A stretch of 64,000 nt of DNA from Saccharomonospora glauca K62 (GCF_000243395.2 NZ_CM001484.1:4169350-4233349); one strand, 5' to 3'; positions 9,583 through 22,602 are shown, counted from the first letter of the stretch. Notes: a model not told the origin generated them from the sequence alone. Program-made: numbers and translations.

Positions 9583-9618
9583 CGTGCTGTCCTCCCTGCG
9601 CTGTCGGATGACGCGGGA

Positions 9619-10218
9619 CTACCCGTCCGTGGGGTCGGCGAAACCCGCGGCGAGCTGCGCGAGGGCGAACTCGGTCACCTGACGGCCGATGAGGCGCAGA
9701 TTGTTCTCGACCTTCTGCTCGGAGGCGCCGCCCACCTCGTCGAACTTCACCTCCGCGGAGTTCACGGCTCCGCCGAGGGGGGTGGGCCAGCCCCGCAGGG
9801 CATGCGCGATCGTGCGCATCTGATTCAACGTCGTGACGGCCGCCTGCCACCCGTGCGCCACGGCGATCAGTCCCACGGCGCGACCGTGCAGGTACGGCCG
9901 GGAGTCCTCCCGGAGGTCCTCGATGTAGTCCAGCGCGTTCTTGACCAGCCCGGACAGCGCCCCGTGGTAGCCGGGCGACACGACGATCACGCCGTCTGCC
10001 TCGCGGACGGCTTCCACGAGCCGCACCGCGAGTTCGCTGCGTTCGCTCACCCCGGCGTCGTAGAAGGGCAGCCGTAAGGCCTCACCGGTCAGGGCCGTGG
10101 TCACGGCTCCGGCTTCTTCGGCACCCGCCAGAGCAAGCCGCAAAGCCCGCTCGGACTGCGAGCCGTTACGAAGAGAACCGCCGAGTCCGAGGACTCGGAT
10201 CGTACGTGTCGCTGTCAC
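9619..10218 (-). CDS. NAD(P)H-dependent FMN reductase
   Basis: A 199-residue flavodoxin-fold reductase. The phosphate-binding loop LGGSLRNGSQSERAL (about 12-26) and the VVSPGYHGALSGLVKNALDY segment are diagnostic of the SsuE/ArsH/chromate-reductase-like FMN reductase family. It reduces FMN or quinone-like acceptors using NAD(P)H in the cytoplasm. A perfect palindrome upstream (10239-10254) is a candidate operator; reductases of this family are redox-regulated in several actinomycetes. Only 36 nt separate its stop from the dps start. The physiological acceptor cannot be told from sequence. Confidence 0.88.
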   Translation of the reverse strand: MTATRTIRVLGLGGSLRNGSQSERALRLALAGAEEAGAVTTALTGEALRLPFYDAGVSERSELAVRLVEAVREADGVIVVSPGYHGALSGLVKNALDYIEDLREDSRPYLHGRAVGLIAVAHGWQAAVTTLNQMRTIAHALRGWPTPLGGAVNSAEVKFDEVGGASEQKVENNLRLIGRQVTEFALAQLAAGFADPTDG

Positions 10219-10238
10219 CTTCCCGAGGCTAGACGCTC

Positions 10239-10254
10239 GACTTCAGTCGAAGTC
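10239..10254. promoter_or_regulatory. Palindromic operator candidate upstream of the FMN reductase
   Basis: GACTTC (10239-10244), AGTC, GAAGTC (10249-10254): a perfect 6-4-6 inverted repeat 21 nt upstream of the FMN reductase start. The size and symmetry resemble operators of MerR- or HxlR-type redox regulators, but no specific regulator can be assigned. Confidence 0.45.
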
Positions 10255-10307
10255 CAGAGTCGTTCGAGGGAACTCCGTCACACCGCGGACGCGTCTGGCC
10301 ACGTGGT

Positions 10308-10321
10308 CTACTCCTGAGTAG
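10308..10321. promoter_or_regulatory. Palindrome upstream of the esterase gene
   Basis: CTACTC (10308-10313), CT, GAGTAG (10316-10321): a perfect 6-2-6 palindrome ending 34 nt before the esterase ATG. The position suits a repressor operator overlapping the promoter. The cognate regulator is unknown. Confidence 0.4.
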
Positions 10322-10355
10322 CCTTGGGGCCGCCGTCATGACGGGAGGAACTCAC

Positions 10356-11414
10356 ATGGCGCTACCCGCCCACATCCGCATCCAGGCCGCCGGTGCTCAA
10401 CTGCTCTACGCGCTTCCCCGTCCGTTGCGTCGTCTCGTCGCGGGACGTCCCGTCCGCATCGACGGACAGGAACTCTCCCTCGACGCGCAGCTCCTGCTGC
10501 GACTCCAGCGGTTGTCCGGCACCTCGCTCGTCCAGGGGTCGGTCGAGCGGTCCAGGAAGTCCCTCGACCTCTCCCGGCACCTCGTGAGCGGTCCACCCGT
10601 ACAACCCGTGCTCACGCGTGAAGTGGCCATTCCCGCACCGCACGGGGAGATCCCGGCAACCCTCTACACGCCGGAGGGCCTGCCCACCGGGTCGGGCCTG
10701 CTCGTCTTCTACCACGGCGGCGGTTGGGTGGTCGGATCACGGCGGAGCCACGACAACGTCGCGCGGTTCCTCGCCAAGCATGCCGGGGTCCGGGTGCTGT
10801 CGGTGGAGTACCGTCTCGCCCCCGAACACCCGTTCCCGGCGGCACAGGAGGACGCGCTGACGGCGTTCGACTTCGCGCACGAGAAGGCCGGGGACCTCGG
10901 AGCCGACCCGCGACGCGTGGCGGTGGGCGGCGACAGCGCGGGCGGCAACCTGGCCGCGGTCACCGCCCAGGTGACCACCCGACGCGGCGGTCCCTCGCCC
11001 GCGTTCCAACTCCTGCTCTACCCCGGCGTGGACGCCACCCGGCACCGCCGGTCGCGCGAGCTGTTCGCCGACGGGTTCTTCCTCACCGACGAGCACATGA
11101 CCTGGTTCATCGACCACTACGCACCCGCCGGTGTGGACCGTTCCGATCCCGCCCTGTCCCCGCTGCTGGCCGAGGACTTCTCGGGACTGCCACCCGCCTA
11201 CGTGGCGACGGCGGGATTCGACCCGCTGCGCGACGAGGGCGAGGCCTACGCGGCCAAGCTCGCCGACGCTGGCGTACCCGTGGCGTTGTCCCGGCAGTCC
11301 GACCTCATCCACGGGTACGCGAACTTCCTCGGCGTCGGACGGCGCTTCCGGGAAGCACTGGCCGAGGCGGCGGGGGCCCTGCGGGTGGGACTGAGCCACC
11401 CGGCCTCCGAGTAG
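10356..11414 (+). CDS. Alpha/beta-hydrolase, hormone-sensitive-lipase-type esterase
   Basis: A 352-residue esterase. The oxyanion-hole motif HGGGW, nucleophile motif GDSAGGN, acid in GFDPLRDEG and histidine in LIHGYANF form a complete HSL-family catalytic set. Start ATG 10356 is preferred over ATG 10338 because GGGAGG (10343-10348) stands 7 nt before it. There is no signal peptide, so it is cytoplasmic. The natural ester is unknown; related actinomycete enzymes act on short acyl esters or lipids. It converges on the ferredoxin gene. Confidence 0.88.
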   Translation: MALPAHIRIQAAGAQLLYALPRPLRRLVAGRPVRIDGQELSLDAQLLLRLQRLSGTSLVQGSVERSRKSLDLSRHLVSGPPVQPVLTREVAIPAPHGEIPATLYTPEGLPTGSGLLVFYHGGGWVVGSRRSHDNVARFLAKHAGVRVLSVEYRLAPEHPFPAAQEDALTAFDFAHEKAGDLGADPRRVAVGGDSAGGNLAAVTAQVTTRRGGPSPAFQLLLYPGVDATRHRRSRELFADGFFLTDEHMTWFIDHYAPAGVDRSDPALSPLLAEDFSGLPPAYVATAGFDPLRDEGEAYAAKLADAGVPVALSRQSDLIHGYANFLGVGRRFREALAEAAGALRVGLSHPASE

Positions 11415-11435
11415 GGCCCGGCCGCCGGAGCGGGG

Positions 11436-11633
11436 CTAGTCCTCGACGAGGGAAAGTGCCCGTCCCGGACAAAGCTCCACGGCCTGGCGCACGTTCTCCA
11501 GCTGCTCACCAGTCGGCCGCTCGACCAGGACGACGACCGTGCCGTCGTCGTCGTTCTGGTCGAACACGGCGGATTCGGTCAGCACGCACTGTCCCGCTCC
11601 CACACAGCGGTCGGTGTCCGCGACGATACGCAT
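11436..11633 (-). CDS. 3Fe-4S ferredoxin, P450 redox partner
   Basis: A 65-residue ferredoxin with C10, C16 and C55-P56, the CxxxxxC...CP pattern of single-cluster [3Fe-4S] actinomycete ferredoxins. It passes electrons from a ferredoxin reductase to a cytochrome P450. The ATG is 3 nt after the stop of the P450 gene, so the two are a coupled operon. No ferredoxin reductase gene is present here; one must be supplied from elsewhere. Confidence 0.93.
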   Translation of the reverse strand: MRIVADTDRCVGAGQCVLTESAVFDQNDDDGTVVVLVERPTGEQLENVRQAVELCPGRALSLVED

Positions 11634-11636
11634 GGT

Positions 11637-12830
11637 CTAGTCCTCCCAGGTGACGGGGAATTCGTGAATGCCGTAGACGGCGGCGTGGTCCTTGAACGGC
11701 AGCTCCTCGCGCGGTACGGCCGGACGCAGTCCGGGGACGCGCCGGAACAACGTGTCGAACACGATCCGCAGTTCCATCCGAGCGAGGTTCTGGCCGAGGC
11801 ACTGGTGAGCGCCGAAACCGAACGCCAGGTGGTGCCGCGCGCCGCGTTCGACGTCGAACTCGTCGGGGCGGTCGAACACCTCCGGGTCGCGATTGCCGAC
11901 GTTGGTGAGCGGCAGCACGCCCTCGCCCTTGCGGATCAGCACGCCCCCGATCTCCACGTCGGCCACGGCGACCCGCGAGACCGCGAACTCGGCGATGGTG
12001 AAGTAACGCAGCAATTCCTCGACCGCGGAGTCCAGCGTCGTCGGGTTCTCGCGAATCTTCCGGATGCTCTCGGGATGCTCCAAAAACGCCAGGGTTCCCA
12101 GCGAGATCATGTTGGCCGTGGTCTCGTGCCCGGCGATGAGCAGCAGGAACGCGAGCCTGACCAGTTCCTCGCGGTCGTTCCACTTGCCGAGCTGACGGCT
12201 GAGCAGATCGTCGGCCGGAGCCTTCTCCTTCTCCGCTATCAAGTTGTCGAGGTAGTCGCGCAATTCGGTGAGCGACCGCAGGCGTTCCTCCGGTGCGGTG
12301 GTCCTGGTGATCAAGCGGGAGGAATGGGTCTGGAAGAACTCGTGATCGGAGTAGGGGACCCCGAGCAGTTCGCAGATCACCAGGGACGGCACGGGCAGCG
12401 ACAACGACGTCACCAGATCGGTCGGACGCGGGCCGGCGAGCATGGCGTCGATGTGGTCGTCGACGATCTGCTGGATTCGGGGACGCAGGGCGGCCAGGCG
12501 CTTCACGGTGAACTCGCCGACCACAGCGCGCCGCGCCGGGCCGTGCTCCGGCGGGTCCATGTCGAGCAGGGACAAGCGGAAGTTGACATTCTCCAGTCGT
12601 TGCCCCGCCACCAATCGCGGGGAGTTCGGATTGCTGCGGTCGGAGCTGAACCGCGGGTCCGTCAACATCGCCCGGATGTCCGCGTGCCGGGTCAGCACCC
12701 ACGCCGTGTCACCGCTCGGCAGCATGACCCGCGAAACCGGCGCTTCCCGCTGCAAGCGGCGGTGTTCCTCCGGCGGCTCGTACGGACAGGAGCGGGTGAT
12801 GGGCAGGGTCTCGGGAAGCTGAGCGGTCAT
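11637..12830 (-). CDS. Cytochrome P450, CYP105-like
   Basis: A 397-residue soluble bacterial P450. The I-helix oxygen-binding motif is AGHETT, the K-helix EELLR gives the ExxR pair, and the heme loop FGFGAHQCLG contains the cysteine ligand. The N-terminus (SCPYEPP) and the heme-loop context resemble CYP105, a family of xenobiotic and secondary-metabolite hydroxylases; subfamily naming needs an alignment. Start ATG 12830 is chosen because the upstream frame is not coding. It precedes its ferredoxin gene and diverges from a TetR-family gene across 141 nt. Confidence 0.93.
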   Translation of the reverse strand: MTAQLPETLPITRSCPYEPPEEHRRLQREAPVSRVMLPSGDTAWVLTRHADIRAMLTDPRFSSDRSNPNSPRLVAGQRLENVNFRLSLLDMDPPEHGPARRAVVGEFTVKRLAALRPRIQQIVDDHIDAMLAGPRPTDLVTSLSLPVPSLVICELLGVPYSDHEFFQTHSSRLITRTTAPEERLRSLTELRDYLDNLIAEKEKAPADDLLSRQLGKWNDREELVRLAFLLLIAGHETTANMISLGTLAFLEHPESIRKIRENPTTLDSAVEELLRYFTIAEFAVSRVAVADVEIGGVLIRKGEGVLPLTNVGNRDPEVFDRPDEFDVERGARHHLAFGFGAHQCLGQNLARMELRIVFDTLFRRVPGLRPAVPREELPFKDHAAVYGIHEFPVTWED

Positions 12831-12856
12831 GTGTCGCACCCCAATCCGAACACATA

Positions 12857-12892
12857 TGCGGAAGGAAAAGCTCCGGTTAGCTCGTTTCCGCA
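12857..12892. promoter_or_regulatory. Inverted repeat in the P450-TetR intergenic region
   Basis: TGCGGAA (12857-12863) and TTCCGCA (12886-12892) are perfect inverted half-sites separated by 22 nt, about three helical turns centre to centre. They lie between the divergent P450 and TetR starts and could be the regulator's operator. A fortuitous repeat is possible. Confidence 0.35.
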
Positions 12893-12971
12893 CGCTAGCG
12901 AAGAGCGAAGCACTCCCGACAGCGGCGAACGGGTGAGACAATCGGAAAGATCGATGATCAGGAGGAACGGG

Positions 12972-13622
12972 ATGGTGGCTGGTCCGGAGGTCAAACTCCG
13001 TGCCGACGCGCGCCGTAACCTCGGCCAGATCCTCGCCGCCGCCCGCACGGTGTTCGCCGAGACCGGACCCGACGTGCCGATGGAGGAGATCGCGCGGCGA
13101 GCCGGAGTCGGGGTGGGCACGCTCTACCGGCGCTTCCCCGATCGGGAGGCGCTCGTCCGCGCCGTCGCCCGCGAAAGCCTGAGCGACGTCGCCGCGGAGG
13201 CCCGCCGCGCCGTCGAGGAGTCCTCCTCCGCCTGGGCCGCGCTGGTGCGGCTGCTCCGGCATTCCCGGCAGCTGCACGTGCTCGCACAGCTCACGCTGCT
13301 GTCCTCCCGAACCAGGGAGATGCTGTGCGACGACGCCGAGGCTCGCCGGTCGTACCGCGAGGTCCTGACGACCCTGCGCGAGATCGTGAACGCGGCCCAG
13401 CGGGAAGGCACGCTGCGCGACGACGTGGGGGCCGGTGACATAGCGGTGGTGTTCTCGCTGCTGCTCAAGCAGACGCCCGCCACGCACACCTCGGACCTCC
13501 CGGCCCTCGAACGGGCCTTCGGCCTCATGCTCGACGGCCTCCGGGCCCGCACCGGAACGCCCCTACCCGGCCGTCCCATCACCGAGGAGGACCTGCTGGC
13601 CGAGGAAACCCGTGGGAGCTGA
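12972..13622 (+). CDS. TetR-family transcriptional regulator
   Basis: A 216-residue regulator with an N-terminal TetR helix-turn-helix (about residues 18-62: ILAAARTVFAETG, MEEIARRAGVGVGTLYRRF) and a divergent ligand-binding C-terminal domain. Start ATG 12972 has a strong ribosome site, GGAGG at 12961-12965. It probably represses the divergent P450-ferredoxin operon, itself, and perhaps the MFS transporter gene 77 nt downstream, an arrangement common for xenobiotic-response regulators. The ligand is unknown. Confidence 0.9.
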   Translation: MVAGPEVKLRADARRNLGQILAAARTVFAETGPDVPMEEIARRAGVGVGTLYRRFPDREALVRAVARESLSDVAAEARRAVEESSSAWAALVRLLRHSRQLHVLAQLTLLSSRTREMLCDDAEARRSYREVLTTLREIVNAAQREGTLRDDVGAGDIAVVFSLLLKQTPATHTSDLPALERAFGLMLDGLRARTGTPLPGRPITEEDLLAEETRGS

Positions 13623-13699
13623 CGGTCGCCCTTCGGCCTGTTCACCGGGCCGGAAAAACCTCTTGCACGGGTGTACCACTATGGGGTTCGGTCGCTGAC

Positions 13700-14914
13700 G
13701 TGGGTCTTCGACAGTATCTCCAGCTCTTCCGCATCCGCACCCTTCCGACGGCGCTGCTGATCCTGCAGCTGACACGAATGCCGATCGTGGCGTCGAGTGT
13801 CGTGCTGACGTTGCACGTGGTGAGCGAGCTGGAACGCGGGTACGGCGCGGCGGGTCTGGTGGGGACCACGACGCTGATCGGCACGGCGCTGGGCGCCCCG
13901 ACCCTCGGACGCATGATCGACCGTTACGGCTTGAGACCCGTCGCCGCCCTCTGCGGAGTGGTCTCCTGCGTCTACTGGCTCGCCACGCCGCACCTGTCCT
14001 ACGAGGTGCTGCTCGTGGCCGCGTTGCCCGCGGGCGCGCTCGTGATGCCCGCGGGGGCGATCTCCCGGCAGGTCATCACCGCGCTCGTACCCGTCGAACG
14101 CCGCCGAGCCGCCTTCTCCCTCGACCAGGTGCTGCTCGAACTCGCGTACATGAGCGGCCCAGTGCTGGTGATCTTCGTCAGCACCCAGTACTCGACCTCG
14201 CTCACACTCACCGGCATGGGCGTCGCCCACGGCGTGCTCGCCCTCGCGCTCTGGTGTCTCAACCCGCCGATCCGCTCCCCCGAGGAGTCGGCCGCACCGG
14301 CTGCTCCGAGGCCCGCCCTGCGCACGTGGGTCTCCGCGCGGTTCGTCGCCACGCTCGTCGTCGCGCTGGGAGCCGCGTTCATCCTCATGGGCACCGAACT
14401 GTCGGCCATCGCGGCGTTGCGAGCCTCCGGCGACGTGGAGTGGACCGGTGTCCTCCTCGCCGGCATGGGCGCGTCCTCCCTGCTCGGCGGGCTGGTGTAC
14501 GGCGCGGCCCGGCGCGGTCTGTCCCAGCTCACGTTGATGCTGCTGCTGACCGCGTTCACGCTGCCCGTGGGCCTGGCCACCGAGACCTGGTGGGTACTCG
14601 CATTGGCGTCCGTGCCCATGAACTTCATGTGTGCCCCGACGTTGGCGGCCACGGCCGAGGCCGTGAGCCGGTCGGTGCCACACACCGTGCGTGGCATGGC
14701 GATGGGACTCCAGGACTCGGCCACCCGGCTCGGGCTCGGCCTCGGCAGCCCCGTCGTCGGTTTCGTCCTCGACCGCGCCGCCCCCGGCTGGGGCTTCGTC
14801 GCCTCCGCGATGGGCGGTCTCTGCTTCGCAGCGGTGGGAGCGACGCTGTCGGCACGGCAACGGCAGCGACACCGGAGGACCGAGGTCCCCGCCTCGCCAC
14901 CGCAACCCGTCTAG
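13700..14914 (+). CDS. Major facilitator superfamily transporter
   Basis: A 404-residue integral membrane protein with about ten to twelve hydrophobic segments and a basic central loop between two halves. The GRMIDRYGLRPVAAL segment matches the loop 2-3 signature of MFS proteins (G-x-x-x-D-R-x-G-x-R). The start is GTG 13700. It follows the TetR gene on the same strand, so drug or metabolite export under TetR control is plausible. The C-terminus overlaps the stop of a convergent lipoprotein gene by a shared CTAG. Confidence 0.85.
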   Translation: MGLRQYLQLFRIRTLPTALLILQLTRMPIVASSVVLTLHVVSELERGYGAAGLVGTTTLIGTALGAPTLGRMIDRYGLRPVAALCGVVSCVYWLATPHLSYEVLLVAALPAGALVMPAGAISRQVITALVPVERRRAAFSLDQVLLELAYMSGPVLVIFVSTQYSTSLTLTGMGVAHGVLALALWCLNPPIRSPEESAAPAAPRPALRTWVSARFVATLVVALGAAFILMGTELSAIAALRASGDVEWTGVLLAGMGASSLLGGLVYGAARRGLSQLTLMLLLTAFTLPVGLATETWWVLALASVPMNFMCAPTLAATAEAVSRSVPHTVRGMAMGLQDSATRLGLGLGSPVVGFVLDRAAPGWGFVASAMGGLCFAAVGATLSARQRQRHRRTEVPASPPQPV

Positions 14915-15297
14915 AAGCAGGCCTGACGCAATTTGTCGAGGTTGTCGAGATTGCGCTCCAGCCATCCCGAGAAGTTGCGCAGGTGGTCGATCTTGCGTTC
15001 CTCCAGATCCAGGTAGCCGTTGGCGATGTCGAACAACGTGTCCTTCACGGTCTGGTCCATCACCCGGCTACCGAGGTCCAGCAACTGCCGGCCCTTCTCC
15101 TGCGCCTCGGCCGCCACCTGCTCCGGGCTGATGTCCGCGCTGAGGTCGATGATCTGCAACGCCTCCGCGCACACGGCCGCCTTGTCGCCCACGGACTCGG
15201 CCCCCCGTACCGCCGAGGTGACCTCGTCACAACCCGCCAACACCAGTCCCGACAACACCACGGCGACGCACACCGCCCGCCCACCCGGCATTCGCAT
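14911..15297 (-). CDS. Small secreted lipoprotein
   Basis: A 128-residue protein with a basic N-terminus, a hydrophobic core (AVCVAVVLSGLVLAGC) and a lipobox LAGC whose cysteine is residue 23. It should be lipidated and anchored outside the membrane. The mature part is helical and charged, without recognisable enzymatic motifs, and contains two further cysteines (near residue 43 and the penultimate residue) that could form a disulfide. The stop codon shares the palindrome CTAG (14911-14914) with the convergent MFS gene. Confidence 0.8.
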   Translation of the reverse strand: MRMPGGRAVCVAVVLSGLVLAGCDEVTSAVRGAESVGDKAAVCAEALQIIDLSADISPEQVAAEAQEKGRQLLDLGSRVMDQTVKDTLFDIANGYLDLEERKIDHLRNFSGWLERNLDNLDKLRQACF

Positions 15298-15373
15298 GGG
15301 GACGACGTTACCGGCGATCGTGATGTTCCGGGCGCTCGTTGCACGCCGGGCCCGGAAAACGTGCCCGAAGAAC

Positions 15374-15425
15374 CGAAAGCCGCCTTCCGGCCACCGTCAC
15401 CACGACGACCGGAAGGCGGCTTTCG
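15374..15425 (-). terminator. Terminator of the ask-asd operon
   Basis: A perfect 17-bp inverted repeat, CGAAAGCCGCCTTCCGG (15374-15390) with its complement at 15409-15425 and an 18-nt loop. It starts 10 nt downstream of the asd stop on the minus strand. It is strong enough to act in both directions. Confidence 0.75.
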
Positions 15426-15435
15426 TCGGCTTCTC

Positions 15436-17735
<2,300 letters not shown>

Positions 17736-17864
17736 TGCCTCGTACCTCCTCGCATGCCGCGCCTACCGCCGATCCGGTCTCGACGTCAGCGCGTGCGGGT
17801 CGCTTCGAGACATCAGAGTACCGGTGGCGTAGTTCCCGTTTACCCAATTGTGTGGCGCCGACCA

Positions 17865-17876
17865 CTGGTCGACCAG
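17865..17876. promoter_or_regulatory. Palindrome upstream of the nitroreductase gene
   Basis: CTGGTCGACCAG is a perfect 12-bp palindrome ending 30 nt before the nitroreductase GTG, in the divergent ask/nitroreductase intergenic region. A CATACT hexamer between it and the start could be a -10 element. It is an operator candidate only. Confidence 0.35.
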
Positions 17877-17906
17877 CATTTTCAGTGGCTGGCATACTCG
17901 ACCGTC

Positions 17907-18497
17907 GTGAACGACAAGGAAGCCCTGACCAGCGTCAAGATTCACGACGTCATCGCTCGGCGCTGGAGCCCTCGCGCCCTCGACGGCGAGGCCGAAGTGA
18001 CCCCCGAGCAGCTTCGCGCGCTGCTGGAGGCGGCACGCTGGGCCCCTTCGTTCGGCAACACCCAGCCCGCCCGTTACCTGGTGGGGCTGCGCGGCGACGA
18101 GACGTACAAGCGCATCCTGGACTCGTTGACGGAGAGCAACCGGTCGTGGGCCCACCGCGCCGGTGCGCTGTTGTTGGGCTGCGCCGTGACCCGCAACGAG
18201 AAGGGCACAGTGCCCTACGCCGAGTACGGGCTCGGGCTCGCCTCCGAGAACCTGGTGCTCCAGGCGGTGGCGGAAGGACTCGCGGCGCGCCAGATGGCGG
18301 GCTTCGACCGCGACGCCGCTCGCGAGGCGTTCGAGCTGCCCGACGGCGTCGACCCGCTCGTCGTCATCGCGGTGGGCGTGCGCGCCGAGCCCGAGGTGCT
18401 GGGCACGACCAAGGACATCGAGCGGGAGAACGCCCCGCGCGTGCGCGTACCGCTGGAGCAGTTCGCCCTGCGCGACTGGGGTACGGCCGCGTTCTAA
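17907..18497 (+). CDS. Nitroreductase-family flavoprotein
   Basis: A 196-residue FMN-dependent nitroreductase. The N-terminal RRWSPRALD segment and the RWAPSFGNTQPARYLVG block, which lines the flavin phosphate site, are typical. The start is GTG 17907. It uses NAD(P)H to reduce nitro- or quinone-type acceptors; the natural substrate is unknown. It diverges from aspartokinase and has no obvious operon partner. Its 3' end is overlapped by a doubtful antisense reading frame. Confidence 0.88.
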   Translation: MNDKEALTSVKIHDVIARRWSPRALDGEAEVTPEQLRALLEAARWAPSFGNTQPARYLVGLRGDETYKRILDSLTESNRSWAHRAGALLLGCAVTRNEKGTVPYAEYGLGLASENLVLQAVAEGLAARQMAGFDRDAAREAFELPDGVDPLVVIAVGVRAEPEVLGTTKDIERENAPRVRVPLEQFALRDWGTAAF

Positions 18498-18750
18498 TTC
18501 CTTCCGGGCCCGTGCCCGGTCGGGTCCGGGGATCGCCGTCCCAGTCGACGGTGCCTTCCGGCGTGAGCCGGTGTCGGAGCCGCTGCTCCTCGACGCGGTC
18601 GTGCAGGGGGAAGACGAAGCTGGAGCCGTCGGGCCACGTCACGGTGCGCGTGCGCCGGCACACCTTCGGCGCCCTCGGCGCGCGGGCCTCCCAGCCGACA
18701 CGCGGCTCCGGCGCGGTGGCCGGATCGCCCATCGCGGGTCCGGTGTCCAC
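18364..18750 (-). CDS. Hypothetical protein, boundaries uncertain
   Basis: The frame shows strong G/C preference at third codon positions from about 18732 down to 18500, with a protein-like stretch TWPDGSSFVFPLHDRVEEQR, so part is probably coding. ATG 18732 is an alternative start. The last about 45 codons run antisense through the 3' end of the nitroreductase gene, which is unusual; the original C-terminus may have been lost or altered. I do not recognise the family. It lies directly downstream of the frameshifted gene at 18777-19230 and may belong to the same decaying cluster. Confidence 0.35.
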   Translation of the reverse strand: MDTGPAMGDPATAPEPRVGWEARAPRAPKVCRRTRTVTWPDGSSFVFPLHDRVEEQRLRHRLTPEGTVDWDGDPRTRPGTGPEGIRTRPYPSRAGRTAPAVRARAGRSPARCPWSCPAPRARRARPPR

Positions 18751-18776
18751 GACGGCCGCGCTCGACGGCGAGCACG

Positions 18777-19230
18777 TCAGCCACGGGCCCCGGCCTTCCG
18801 GAACGCGTCGACCAATCCGAGAGCCAGGGCATCGGCTGGTCCCTTCACGTGGATCCGCCGCGTCCCCGACAACCCGTCACGTCCCCCGCCGGTAGACGGG
18901 GACAGGACGTAGGCCGCCGCGAAACCGACGCCTCGGAGAACGCTCCGGAAGGCGTGGCGGACGAAGTGTTCCCCCTCGACCGTGCCGTCGGCCCGCCGTC
19001 CGGGGACGTCGAAGCCCGGGCCCGAAGCCTCGCCGAGACGCAGCACGACGACGGGCTCACGCCAGCGGTCGCGCATCAGCTCCTCGACCCGCTCCCGGAA
19101 AGCCCGGCCGCACCAGCAGGTCGTGCCGCTTCTCCTCGCGAGCCCATTCATCGGCGAGGATCTTCCGCGCGGCTCGCCGTCTGGTCTCGGTCGGCACCGG
19201 CCCGGCCACCTCGTCGGGCGCCGCGCTCAG
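18777..19230 (-). pseudogene. Hypothetical gene split by a frameshift
   Basis: Two abutting frames look like one protein. The first runs from about 19230 through RKILADEWAREEKRHDLLVR; the second continues AFRERVEELMRDRWREP and ends at 18777. Removing one C in the GC run at about 19103-19110 (minus strand GTGCGGCCGGGC) joins them into an approximately 150-residue protein with consistent codon use. There is no good start at the 5' end (CTG 19230 overlapping the previous stop, or GTG 19209). It may be a real frameshift, a sequencing error, or a programmed event; the family is unknown. Confidence 0.45.
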
Positions 19231-19475
19231 ATGTCCGGGTTCCGGCGCGCCTCCTCCGGACTCGCGTCCCCGCCGATCTCGCTCTTGTCGAACCACGGCT
19301 CGTCCCCTTCGAGGCTGACGTCCTCCTTGCCCGCTCGGAAGAGAGCCTTCGCAGCACCGGTCCCGGCCTTCACACCGGCCCCGGTGAGGAACGGCGTGGC
19401 ACCGACCGCGGTCCCGAACATCGTGGTGAGCACCCGGTTGCTCGGCTGGACTGAAAGGACACGGTAGGCGATCAC
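19227..19475 (-). CDS. Hypothetical small protein
   Basis: An 82-residue frame with GTG start. The N-terminal half has a moderately hydrophobic stretch (LTTMFGTAVGATPFLTGAG); the C-terminal half is acidic and hydrophilic (EDVSLEGDEPWFDKSEIGGD). Codon use matches neighbouring genes. It is upstream of the frameshifted gene and its stop touches that frame, suggesting a small operon. The family is not recognised. Confidence 0.5.
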   Translation of the reverse strand: MIAYRVLSVQPSNRVLTTMFGTAVGATPFLTGAGVKAGTGAAKALFRAGKEDVSLEGDEPWFDKSEIGGDASPEEARRNPDI

Positions 19476-19542
19476 CGACCGTGGCCGAGTGTTCCTCCTC
19501 GGCCGGTCGAGCGGGACACGCCGACCCGCTCGACCACCGTCG

Positions 19543-21982
<2,440 letters not shown>

Positions 21983-22047
21983 GGTGGTGATCACGGCACG
22001 GCGGTCCTGAGGAAGGCGTCCCCGCGTCGGCGGCGTTGGATGGCGGT

Positions 22048-22602
22048 GTGGACGACCTATCGCTGCTGCTGCTCTTCGCCGTCGCCGTCGTGCCGTTGGT
22101 CCCGACGGAACTGGCCTTGATCACGATGGGGGTCACCGCCGCGAACGGTGGTGACCCCCTTCCACTTGTGGTGCTCGTGGCGGCGGTGGGCTGTCTGCTC
22201 TGCGACGTCGGCCTCTACGCGGTGGGCTGGTTCGGTGGAGCGCGCCTGGTCGACCGGCTGCGGGCCCGTCCCTCCGTCGCCGCCTGTGCCCACTGGATCA
22301 CCCGCCACCTCGACACCCGTGGTGTGGCGATCCTCGTGCTCGCGCGCTGGCTTCCCGCCGGAGGCACCGTGGGCGCGGTGCTCGCCGGTTCGCTGCGCTG
22401 GTCGAGGCGGAGGTTCCTCTGCGCTTCCCTGATCGGGGTGTCGCTGTGGTGTGCGTACACCGGCGGACTCGGCTACCTGGGCGGCGCGCTGCTGGAGCAG
22501 TCACGGTTCGGCATCGTGCTCCCCGTGGCTTGCGCGCTGTTGGCGGCCTTCACGATCACGACCGTGTTCCGGCGCACCACGTCGTGGTCGGCGCGGGCAT
22601 GA
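22048..22602 (+). CDS. DedA/VTT-family membrane protein
   Basis: About 184 residues with four or more hydrophobic segments and the DedA-like pattern of an N-terminal PTE element (VPLVPTELAL), a G-rich loop (VGWFGGARLVDRL) and an R-x-L-P-A-G motif (ARWLPAGGTVGAVLAG). Start is ambiguous between TTG 22036 and GTG 22048. DedA proteins support membrane lipid recycling or homeostasis. It stops 7 nt before the WYL regulator gene, so the two may form an operon. Confidence 0.75.
   Translation: MDDLSLLLLFAVAVVPLVPTELALITMGVTAANGGDPLPLVVLVAAVGCLLCDVGLYAVGWFGGARLVDRLRARPSVAACAHWITRHLDTRGVAILVLARWLPAGGTVGAVLAGSLRWSRRRFLCASLIGVSLWCAYTGGLGYLGGALLEQSRFGIVLPVACALLAAFTITTVFRRTTSWSARA

Noticed and set aside
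15374..15425. Dispersed repeat or mobile element end
   Set aside because: Only one copy was noticed in the window and its position just after asd fits a terminator.
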